64,000 nt of DNA from Straminergon stramineum (lineage: Eukaryota; Streptophyta; Bryopsida; Hypnales; Calliergonaceae), in the NCBI GenBank assembly GCA_963920665.1, contig OY987268.1:12836501-12900500 (forward strand), in the 5' to 3' direction. Below the pieces are notes generated by a model that was not told where the DNA came from, made no database searches, and was given only the letters and a program-made list of their open reading frames with translations. Below are positions 14,507 through 24,536 of this stretch, piece by piece (position 1 is the stretch's first letter; each line of letters starts with the position of its first letter). The position numbers and the translations under genes are program-made.

Positions 14507-15085
14507 TGTACCTCGCCCTCAAAAGATGCTATTGTGCCATCAACGCATATCACAAGATGTTTGGGTTCGTAATATCTCGCTCCCGTTATGTTTGTCTAAA
14601 CCATGGTGAAGTTCCAATTTAAAACACTTTTGTTGATTTATGTTCTTGCTTGTTTAGTCCCACACTAAATTGTGTAAAAGATTGTTAAACTTTAGAAGTA
14701 TTTTAGATAATTCCTAAGATTTTGGGAATTATTTTTAATACCTCCAAACTTGTAATAATCCTAAATCAAATCCAATCTTTAAAAATATTTACTCTTCCCT
14801 ACTTGTTTATTAATTTCCCCTATTATTCTAAAGATATTTGTTTTGTTTTGTTGTTTCTATCTATTTGGCTTATTAGGCCCAATAAAACAAAACTTCAACA
14901 AACATCCAACCCTCTAATTCCTAAATAATCTTAATTAATAGCTAAACAACAACTCAATGAATAGTAGAAAGAATGAAATCAAATTATAGGGTCAAATACT
15001 AATTAATTACAAAGATTCTTTAAAATATCTCACCTCTTTGCTTCTTCAAGAGTTCCACTTCTTCCAATGCTTCCAGGTCTCCTAA
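14507..15085. repeat. Source-like copy of a locally duplicated block
   Basis: This block recurs at about 16640-17230 in the left duplicate and, as expected, at 59915-60455 in the right duplicate. Similarity is strongest in the distal part, for example the stretch AATACCTCCAAACTTGTAAT. No coding capacity was seen. Confidence 0.65.
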
Positions 15086-16579
15086 GGTAGTCTGCTCTTA
15101 AACCGTGCATTTAAGGGCTGGTCGGCCTTTTCGATGGTTCTTAGATGCACGAAATTATTTTGCCTTATTTTTCACTTGAAGAAAAATTGATGTGGAATCT
15201 AACCCAAGTGGTTTCATATTATTCGGAGCATTTTTTAATTACTTACGAATTTTTAAAGAATTTTGCCATACGTATCTATTTCTTGATCATAGGCCTTACA
15301 AAACCCACACATGTGTAGTCTGAAAAAAGATATGGCTTCACCAAAAACAAGCATTGCAGCATACAAAAAGTAATAGAGAGGGTTCCAAAATGTGACCTTT
15401 ACTAAACTAAACTCCAAAATGGCCAAGGCCTATTTTTTGACAAAAGTCACTCAAAATTGTCATTTCTGCTTCATTCCTTGAAGAAAGAAAAAAAAATCAA
15501 ATTCAAAAATCCAACCATAGGATCTTGTACTATACTTGTATGTGATCATGTGATAAATTTTTTGATCAAGTTTCATCGTATAGATTGAAAAATATTAGCA
15601 TTCAAAGTTGTGGGGGAAAAGTTTTTTTGAATACAGGTAAACATTTTAGAAATGGACCCACCTTGGCTCTTATTCCATCCACTAGCAAAGTATAAAGGAA
15701 CATGTGACAAATGTTAAACCACTCTGACATCATTGACAAAACATTCAATGTTTTACACATATCCATTTTACAACTTGTTAACCCTAGAAGGATGCTGTGG
15801 ACAACAAGTGTCCGATGGATGACTTCACTTGAGACTTTAGGATGGAAAAAAATGTTCTTTCATCCAATTTTTTTATTTGGAGGGTACTTGAGTACATTTT
15901 CAGTGAATAGCATTGCAAAGTCCCTCGTCATGGTATTCTTGATATTTCTAAAGAAGAAGATGCTTAAAAAAGGGTCACCCTTGTAGTGTATTTTGACCAT
16001 ATCTTGCTATTTTTTCTTGATCTGAATTTCAGCCATAAAAATGATATTTTTTGTATTTGAGTCCAACTGATGAAAGAAAGCTTATCAAATTCAGTTTCTA
16101 CTCCAATTGGAAATTTTGAAAAATTCATAAATTTCCTTGCTTTGTAGCAATCTGAACTTTGGGGCCTATAACCATGGTTTGTTGATTTTCTAATTTTAGA
16201 GTGACACGGTAACCTTGGTTTATATCAAGATGTTTTGCACTGTAATATACATCTATGTTGAAAATTTCAGATTTTCTGAGTATATTTTGTATTTGATATG
16301 AATTTTCTTCATATTTTTCTTAAACAATTCACAGTAATTTCCATTTTTTCCAAACAAATTTGAAATTTGTATGACTTATAGTATACATATGACTTCATCT
16401 CTGAACAATAAAATAAAAAAAATTTCATTCCTATCTAGTTGCAAAATGGCAGCAAACAAAGTGATGGGTAGGGAGGCTTGGAATCAGTGGTCATGGGCCC
16501 GTCCTTTTAGGGTTAATATCCATTTTAAACCGTGGCTAGGGACATTTTTTCGAAGAGGAGCAGAATTAGAGAAACCTAT
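15086..16579. other. Gene-free sequence
   Basis: The region is collinear with 60456-61957. A 91-codon frame at 15711-15986 has a related frame at 61087 in the partner, but the two diverge in frame at the 3' end, and no domain or gene structure is visible. Confidence 0.55.
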
Positions 16580-17287
16580 CCTACTCCAACTTCACTTCAA
16601 TTGTTTTTCCAAAGTTTGGTTGTTGGGTTGCTAGTAACTTAAATTAATATACCTTACTTCCAAAAGTTGCTATGGTGTCATCGTCGCATATCACGAGATG
16701 TATGGTTTTGTAGTATCCTACTCCCTCCATGATTGACTAAACTATGTCAAGGTTCTAATTTAAAACTCTTTTGTTGATTTAGAAATTCTTGCTTGTTTAA
16801 TTGCGCATTAAATTGTGTACAAGGTTGTTAAATTTTAGAAGTATTTTAGATAATTCCTATGATTTTTGGAATTATTTTTAATACCTCCAAACTTGTAATA
16901 ATCCTAAATCAAATCAAATCTTTAAAAATATTTACTCTTCCCTACTTGTTTATTAATTTCCCCTATTATTCTAAAGATATTTGTTGATTTTTTTGTTTTT
17001 ATCTATTTGGCTTATTAGGCCTAATAAAACAAAACTTCAACAAACATCCAACCCACTAATTCCTAAAGAATCTTAATTTAATAGCTAAACAACAACTCAA
17101 TGAATAATGAAGAGTAGAAAGAATGAAATCCAATTGTAGAGTCAAATACTAATTAATTGCAAAGATTCTTTAAAATATCTCACCTCTTTGCCTCTTCATC
17201 ACTTCCATTTCTTCCAATGCTTCCAGGTCTCCTACTCCAACTTCACTTCAATTGTTTTTCCAAAGTCTGGTTGTTGGGTTGCTAGTA
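16580..17287. repeat. Extra block bounded by a direct repeat of about 57 bp
   Basis: The sequence containing CTACTCCAACTTCACTTCAA through GGTTGCTAGTA occurs at about 16580-16635 and again at about 17231-17287. The right duplicate has it once (about 61960-62018). Between the two copies lies an additional copy of the 14507-15085 block. The structure is therefore a left-copy-specific duplication, not a standard transposon with short TSDs. Confidence 0.65.
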
Positions 17288-17373
17288 TAAGTTATGTCTA
17301 ATCAATCAAATTAGATTCAAGTTAAATCAGTTTGCAATTGGTTGTTGGATGGCCCATGGACATGGTGACATTA

Positions 17374-17895
17374 GAGCATCTCCACCAGAGCACGCCATAC
17401 TGCCCCGACAAAGGGTTTGGCGTGCCCGGAAGCTTTTGGCAGACCCACCAGTTGCAGCCTAAAGCGTTTGTTAACAAAGGCCACAGGGAATTTGCATCGC
17501 CACACTCCATCTTGCAGTGTCTCACTTGTTTGACTTTTGGCCCGGTACTGACGAAATGAAGTGCTTGGTTCTGTTTTCGATGGGGTGGTCATGAAGTCCG
17601 GCCCTGCATTCATTTCGTTGGCATATTTAATTGAATGAGAGGGCCCAAGGCCGAGTTATAAGGACCCCCCTCCCTAGCCAGCTCGGTAGTATGATAAGCT
17701 TAATTGTGAACTCCACCCCCAGGCCTTGGGACGTGGGCTTGTCAGACTGTAACAACTGCAACCTCGAAATTTGGGTTTTTTCTGTGCATTGGTGGGGGCG
17801 CGGTACACGCTACACAAGCGGGCCCTTCCTGTGCTTCTGGACACGCCAAGTGCTGAAAACTGGCACCATTTCCCCGTGCCCGGGTGGCGATGCTC
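17374..17895. mobile_element. PIF/Harbinger-like MITE, 522 bp, TTA target duplication
   Basis: The ends are inverted repeats. The left end reads GAGCATCTCCACCAGAGCAC, and the right end, read on the opposite strand, GAGCATCGCCACCCGGGCAC. The element is flanked by TTA at 17371-17373 and 17896-17898. The right duplicate shows the empty site as a single GACATTAGCATC near 62070. A 3-bp TTA target plus GAGCATC termini fits the PIF/Harbinger group. The interior is distinctly richer in GC than its surroundings and carries no transposase. Confidence 0.88.
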
Positions 17896-18030
17896 TTAGC
17901 ATGTAGGAATTCCAAACTTCCACCAAACAAGCCTTCCACCAAACAACCCAGAGTCAGATCACAGCAATCACTTACTCTCAAATTTCAAATTTCTTGAATT
18001 GAGACCCTTGTGAGCATTGAGCAACACCTA

Positions 18031-18418
18031 TGGTAGAACCGCCCATTACCAGCCATAACCCATGGTCAATACATAGGCAATGGGAAATTCAATAGAGAGA
18101 TGATTGACAGATAACCATTAAATTTTCAGTTTCCAACCATCTTGTAGCCATTACTGTAATGACAGATATGCTTCCATTTGAGAGCCCAATTAGTCTCTAG
18201 AATGAGCAGTGATGGAAGAATCTATATATTGGGAATGGGAGCAAGCCCACTTTTGGCTTCTAAAATTCATAACAATTTGAATTTAAGGAATAAAATTACG
18301 AAACTTTGGCAATGCCCATGATTTCTCTCTGTCCACATGGTTGTAAATTAAAATTGCCTTCTACAACTCCAGACCATGCACAGATTCCTTAAGTGGTTGG
18401 TCATGGGCGGTTCTACTA
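18031..18418. mobile_element. MITE of 388 bp with 25-bp inverted ends, TA target
   Basis: The left end starts TGGTAGAACCGCCCATTACC. The right end on the opposite strand starts TAGTAGAACCGCCCATGACC, and the ends match at about 22 of 25 positions. TA flanks both sides (18029-18030 and 18419-18420). The partner sequence near 62160 (ACACCTAGAGTTCC) lacks the insert. The TA target suggests a mariner/Stowaway-type element. No coding capacity was seen. Confidence 0.82.
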
Positions 18419-18864
18419 TACAGTTCCTGGATCAGACATGCATGCTCATAACTTTTGTCAAAGCCAAGCTTGGAATTCCATTCCCCAATCCCAAGCTGGA
18501 TCTCACCTCACAGCCTTGGTCTGTCACCGGGATCTTGGGACCTCATTCGGCCTTCTCAAGATCTGTTGCTCTTCTTACTAGTTGCCCCTTCTAGTTTCTC
18601 TTATTTAAAAAAGAAAACCTAATGGACTTTAACTAATGGTTACTCTAACTTTGGTTGGACTTTTGATTTTTTTGCTAAGAACTAATTAACTAACAACAAA
18701 CTCTTACTTGTAATATTTTTGGGGTTTGGGGGAACTTCCTAAAGCAAATTCAAAATATAACTTTCTTGCCCAAACATATTTTGGGAATTCTTTTGGTAAT
18801 TTCTCTCTAACAAATTTTTTCTCTAACTAACTAGTCACAATGATAACTCTAACTGGAGTATTTT

Positions 18865-18887
18865 GGGGTGGGGTGGGTGGGTTGGGG
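18865..18887 (+). other. G-quadruplex-type run, left copy only
   Basis: Five G-tracts of 3-4 G are separated by single T or TT spacers (GGGG T GGGG T GGG T GGG TT GGGG). The right duplicate has a T-rich, disrupted version near 63390. A longer G13-A-G5 run occurs at 20031-20049. No function is implied beyond possible quadruplex formation. Confidence 0.6.
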
Positions 18888-19482
18888 TATTTTCTCTCAA
18901 GCAACTCAAAATATGGAAATAAAGATGACCAATTGAAAGCAAAGTTATAAGCCCTCTTGTACATATAGAAGTAAAACAAAATGGGATTTTGAAAGAAAAC
19001 ACTTGTCCCTTAACCCCTAAAAGCCCCAAGGTTTTGGGGGGTCTAAAGACATCATTGCTTTTGAAGTGTTATAGATCAAAATGCCACTTAGGTATAGAAA
19101 TCTCAACTGTACAATCTTGTAGTGTACATGTTGTAGATGACATGAATCAAATTTGGAGTCATTTGGCCAGGTAGATTGCAAGATTATAATGTTTTAGTGC
19201 TGAAAAAGGATGCTGAAATTTTCCTCGTAACACATTTGGAGGTGAAATTCAATTTCTAAACCTACTCAAATGAAAAAACTTTATACTATAAAGTGATTGA
19301 AAACCATTGTACAAACACATTAGTGAAAAAAAATATCATTCCATTGACTCATTGTGTCTGCAAAATGGCTTTGAAATGTCAAAAAATAGCAAGAAAAGTT
19401 GCAAAAATCACATCAAAATCTAAACCTCCTTCTACTAAAATGCTTCTCTGATCCTCATAACTTCTTGGATTGAAATGAAATT

Positions 19483-21619
19483 TTAGACACACGAACTAGA
19501 CTAGTATGCGCAACTATGCCGAAATTTTTTATTGGAAACGGACATTGTATGAAGAAGAAACAAGCTGCCGAAGCTCATTGTAATCCAAAAATGTTGGGAT
19601 TTTGAACTTCGAATTGCTCCAAAACATTCAAAACATCTTGGATTGATATGAAAATTCTACTACAATAACTAGACTTCAAGCGGAACAAAACCCAACAAAT
19701 TTTCTTGAACACAAACATTCAATGAAGGAGATACAAGCCCCCAAAGTTGCAGCCATCAAATACAGTTTGGTGAACTCATATAGAACTTGTGAACTTCGAT
19801 TGGCTTCTAAAAAATCATTTCATCTTGGATTGATTTGAAATTCTTACCACACAAACTAGAAAAGTGAGCAAAAATTTTCCAAGAAGTTTGATTGAATTTG
19901 GACATCGGATGCAAAAGTTACAATACTTTGAATTGGACTTGAAACTATGTGAGGACACTTTTAGTCCCCTAGGGTGTTTAGGGGTTAAATACTCAAGGCC
20001 AAGTGTTCATTCCCAAATTTTAGAAAAAAAGGGGGGGGGGGGGAGGGGGCACTTATTTAGTGATTCACCAAGACTTTGAAGATGGCATGCCAATGCTTCG
20101 TTATACAACAAATTTTGCTTCAAAATAATAATTGTTTAATAGAAGAACTAACTAGAACAAGCTTTAGTTAGCAATGAAACCTTGACCAAATCATGTCTAC
20201 GACTTTTTCCAAAAATATTTTGAAAATTAACCTAATTAACCTTGAGATATTTTACGAATAACCCCAAGATAATTTCGAAATAATTCTTATTTAATCATAT
20301 ATGGGTTTTTTTAAAGCAAGGTTTGAGATCTTGATCAAATCCAATCTTCCATTTTTCTAAAGACATTTTGAAAATTAACTTTTGAATTACCACTAATTAC
20401 TCTAAAAAGTCAAACCTATTGCTTGACCCTCTCTATCTTTTAGGGAACAATTCCAAATTGAAAACCGATTGGACCATTGTATTCTAAAGACCCAAATAAG
20501 CTTAGACGCCCCTAACCCCCTATTCCTAAGCCATTTTGGCTCATAAAAACCACTAATAGTAATTCCAAAGAAAAGTCAAAAACTCCAACTATTGGAATTT
20601 GTATTTTCCAAAGAAACTAACTAGCTAGGGTTGTTTGGAGGGTTTGTGGGAGTAAGAAAAAAACCCTCATTTGTAATATTTGGCCACCGTAGCTCCACGT
20701 ATGCCGGTCAAACCACTTCCAACTTGTAAATTCTTTGTAAATTTGATGTCAGTGTTGATTTTGATACTTGCCAATGTCGAAATGACTTCAAACTTGATAG
20801 GGCACTTTATTAGTACACACACGCACCTATCCTAGTTTTTTAGTAGGATTTTAGAGCAACATGGGTAATTTCTAGGAATTTATGACCATGTTTAAAGGTG
20901 GTTGATTTCCCATAAAGTCATCATGAAAAGTTTAGAAAAATCCAAAACTTTTTGGGTAGCTTCCATAAAACTCCAAAAACCAAAGTGCAACATTACATTC
21001 TACTTTGCACCATTCATTAGGATTTGGGAAGCTAAAATTAGCAACTCCCTTTTAATTTCCACTTGAGGAGGAAATCATTCTTGTATCAGAAAATCTTGAA
21101 ACAATCGGCTCCAATGTTAACTCATGGCATGCTTTTAAACCAAAAACACCATTCTTCATGCTTCGATCACTCTCCCTGCGCCTTATTTGCATTTGGATTC
21201 AATATTCTATAAGTATATATAAATAACAAATTACCAATCCAAATTCTTCACGAAATGGATGGTGACCTTTAACTAGACTCTCTAGACCTAAAATAGACTA
21301 AGCCAGGTTGTCACATGCACTTTGCACGATTACTTTAGTATGGACAAGACACTAGAATTGGCTAACAAACTAACTCTTACTTCTCTCAAAATCAATTAAA
21401 TAACCTCTCAGACTCTTAACTAGGCACTAGAATTAGGGGAATGGAGTATTTTAGATACTTTGTATTTCTAGGAAGACACCTCACCATATTATTAGGGACT
21501 TCTACCAAATACCACTCAAGCACTCTTTTAATGTCTTTTTTCACTTAAATATGCTCAAAACCTAACACAACCTTTCCAAAATAAAACCTTGAGTTCCAAG
21601 TGCCAACTTGAGGGCTCAC
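19483..21619. other. Gene-free sequence, not testable for duplication
   Basis: No gene, RNA or element is recognised. The right duplicate leaves the window at the position matching 19482, so it cannot be said whether this part is duplicated too. Confidence 0.5.
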
Positions 21620-22800
21620 AATTGGTGGACGGCTGTGTAGGTCATGGATGGCAAACACACTAGCGCATAGGCAAATGGCAGACACACATCCCAAAACTTC
21701 AAAAATAGAATTCGAAAATGACAAAAGAAAGTAACTAGTAATGCATAGTGAGCGTTTGCGCAAGTGTTTGCCCATCCATGTGTTTGACAAGTAGATGGAA
21801 GGGTGGACATGTGAATAGCTAGGCGTTCGTCTACTACGCCCTAGCAATCAACCTCTTTTTCCATATCCAATTAGAGATTTTGGAATTTGGGGGAGTGTAC
21901 TATAACGTTGGGAAGTTCCTAAAGATACCTTTCTAATTAATAGTATATAACAAGCTCCAAAATTCCAAAAATTGAATTTGGAAATGACCAAAAAAATTAA
22001 TTGCTAGTATATAGTGACTGTGTGCTCAAGTGTCCACTTGTTTGCCTTCTAGATTATCCGTCTACTTGTTTGCCTAATTATTCGCCCATCGGCCAAGTCT
22101 TCCATCCGTCCTAGGTGATTGCAATGTTTACTTTCCAAAGTATTGAGGGCTTTTGGAAATGAGCCTCAAATACACTAAATCTCAAAGACAAATTCACATT
22201 AGAAAATCACTTAGAAAAAATGTGGAGTACAATTTGTGGAGCCATAAATTGGTTGGCCTTGGATACACTAGTGTATGGAGTCGTAGAGTCATGGACAAAT
22301 TGGCAAAGTCATGGACGGTGTCATGACATATTTCAACCTATCTGGAAAAGCATGGGGCTTCTAGCTATAATAGATGTTTGTGAAAAACGGAAAAAAAAAC
22401 AATGAACAAAGAAACCCTATCTTCCTACTAACAACTTCAATAGTCACCAACCTTCCATTTTCACCCAACAAGCCTAACTACCTTACTATTTGGAATCAAA
22501 ATAGAAATAGAAAGATGTCTATCTCTTAGCTAGTAGAGGGCCCACATCACGACAACGGGCAAACGAATGGATTCGTGAACGCTAACACGGACTAGCGGAT
22601 AGACTAGCAAGTGGGTAGACGGACTAGTGGACACATAGGCATAGTTGCAGATGGGTTGGTGGATGGATTGATAGACGGACTAGCTGAATCTTAGACGTGT
22701 TGGTAGAGTGGCGGACAAACTCGCTAAGTCACAGATGGGCTGTCGGAATGGCACATGGACAATGTTGTGGACTAGCCTGGTCAACCAAGGATGGCCGTTG
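21620..22800. repeat. Degenerate local repeats rich in GGACTAG/TTTGCC motifs
   Basis: The stretch around 21700-21800 resembles 21960-22080 (both contain AAAATGACaAAA followed by CTAGTA and a GCAAGTGT or CTCAAGTGT word). From 22550 to 22790, variants of GACGGACTAGTGGA recur. It could be an eroded 5' part of the retrotransposon that follows, but no boundary is visible. Confidence 0.35.
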
Positions 22801-22939
22801 GTATGTTGGATGGGTAAAGAAAATCACCCTATGATAAAACAATATAAAATTGAATGTCAAAGGACATCCCAAGGGGTAGTGTCCATAGACATTGGACGTT
22901 CAAACGTGCATCACAACATCTAGACATCATGTCAACCTT

Positions 22940-23014
22940 GCTTGGGAAGTCACCACCAAATTCTCCTTGTTCACCAAGGTGGCATGGACACAGTTAGGAG
23001 TGAGGCATGAGACA
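22940..23014 (+). mobile_element. Eroded end of a Ty3/gypsy 5' LTR
   Basis: The region reads CTTGGGAAGTCACCACCAA, then CTCACCAAGGTGGCA-like sequence, ending in GACA at 23011-23014. It parallels the last 80 bp of the solo LTR at 56863-57970 (CTTGGGGAGTCACCCCCAAT ... GTGACA). A weak primer-binding-like word, TTGATAACA, follows at 23028-23036; the usual plant form is TTGGTATCA. Its position just upstream of the plus-strand pol relic makes a 5' LTR likely. The start of this LTR could not be placed. Confidence 0.6.
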
Positions 23015-24024
23015 TCTTAATCATTCTTTGATAACAATTGGGTGATGTTGAGTCTCCATTAGTGAATATCAAAGTGAGTCCTAAAGTGAGGTTACTTGGG
23101 CCTAGTGGATAGTTGGATGTCATTTATGGGTTGTCAAAGCCAATGGTGAGTAGTTCCATCACCAAACACTTGGACATCAATGGAAATTCCAACCCATGTT
23201 ATCAAATGACATGCTTATTGTCTCATTATAATTAAGTGATGGAAGTCATGGAGAATGGAGACCCTATGGTTAATGTTGAAATCTAATGCTAAAAGTGCAT
23301 AGCATGTGCAATGTTTGGAGATCATGATGATTGATGTCACCAAAAGAGAGGTGCTCTAGAGGTACTTTGGGTGAGCTTGAAGAAGTAAGTGTCACTAAGG
23401 GACGCAACAAAGAGGTTCGCATTGACTACACAGATATGCTCTCATTTTTTGCAAGCCTTATAAACATAGTGAAGAAGAGAGGGAGATGATTAAAGCAAGG
23501 AACCACAAAATTGTTAGATTTCGGGTTGATTAAGCAATCTATTAGAAGATATGCATTAGTGATAATGATACTTTCTAAAGAAGATGTGAATGAGAATTGG
23601 ACTAAAAACACATGTGTGAGGATAATAGACCTATCAATAGACACACAAAGCTTGATAAGTATGCAATGTCAAGTTGTCAACTTCAAAAGAAATCTTTGAT
23701 GATGTTGGGAACTCTAAAGTCTTCAACATATTAGATATGAGTTTGGGCTACTACTAGTTGCCGATATAGAAGAGAAATTGACAGAAGACCACATGTTGGG
23801 AAATTGACAAGTTCAATAAGGATCAACTTTATTAGTGGAAGTTTCTTACATTTGGTTTGAAGAATGGACTTGCAAAATTTCGATAGGTAATGGATTGTAT
23901 ATTGAGGGGATCTTTTGTTAGATGCTATATTGATGACATGATAATCTTCAATAATAGTAGGAAGAAGCACAAAAAGAATTCACAAGCCATTTTCAAGTGG
24001 TTGGCTAAGTATGAGTGAAGGTTG

Positions 24025-24536
24025 TCTATCTTGACATGACTTGGAGTTTTCATGTCATGATGTCATGTCACATGATGATACATTAAGATTTTGTCAAAAT
24101 CTTCACAACCCTAACCCTAAGTTGTAGACATTTTAGGAGTTATTTTTCACTATTTTATGACAATCCTAGATGGAAAATCAAATGTATCACTACTTTTCAA
24201 CAAGTTAGTCCAATTTCTATCATTCTCTTTAGATAGTTTTGTGATATTTCATCCAAATAGTTGGAATTTCCATTATGATAGGCTTTAGGTTTGGATCATG
24301 TCATGTGTTCACTAAAAAAAATCGGTGGATTTTTTTAACACATTTCTTGTAATGTCCACTTCTTTTTATATTATGGTAGATATTACAACTAACGTCCTGA
24401 TATTACATTTGATGTCATCATTAATGTAGAAATAGGTGGACATGACAAAGTATGTGTTAAAAAATACGGGTTCTTCTTGTTTTTATAACATCCTAACATC
24501 ACAATGTGTTGTGATCTAAACAACCTTGGCATGGAT
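24025..24536. mobile_element. 512-bp insertion splitting the RT relic
   Basis: The RT reading ...WLAKYE-RL breaks at about 24024 and resumes as KLHPS at about 24540. The junctions carry TGAAGGTTG (24016-24024) and TGAAGTTG (24537-24544), a candidate 8-9 bp TSD with one difference. That size would suit a hAT- or Mutator-type element, but no convincing terminal inverted repeat was found. Confidence 0.5.
24310..24481. mobile_element. Degenerate CACTA-like foldback element
   Basis: The left end begins CACTAAAAAAAATCGG. A left arm containing TTTTTTAACACATttcTTGTaATGTCCAC pairs with a right arm, read on the opposite strand as TTTTTTAACACATActTTGTcATGTCCAC. The loop word CATTTGATGTCAT also occurs in the element at 27099, so the two look related. 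The right terminus is eroded and no TSD is clear. Confidence 0.45.

Larger units (their letters stand above)
1..19482 (+). repeat. Segmental duplication, left copy
   Basis: This stretch matches the sequence from 46008 to the window end in direct orientation. Position 1 pairs with 46008, the LINE at 2683 with 48673, 13403 with 58802, 15711 with 61087, and 19482 with 64000. Base differences are scattered, and the larger differences are discrete insertions or deletions, annotated separately. About 4.5 kb (roughly 7000-11530) has no counterpart in the right copy. Both copies run off the window (left copy on the left, right copy on the right), so the full unit is longer than seen. No intact gene lies inside it. 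Confidence 0.93.

Noticed and set aside
15711..15986. Conserved-looking frame, also at 61087-61437
   Set aside because: The 3' parts fall into different frames in the two copies, and surrounding non-coding DNA is equally conserved.
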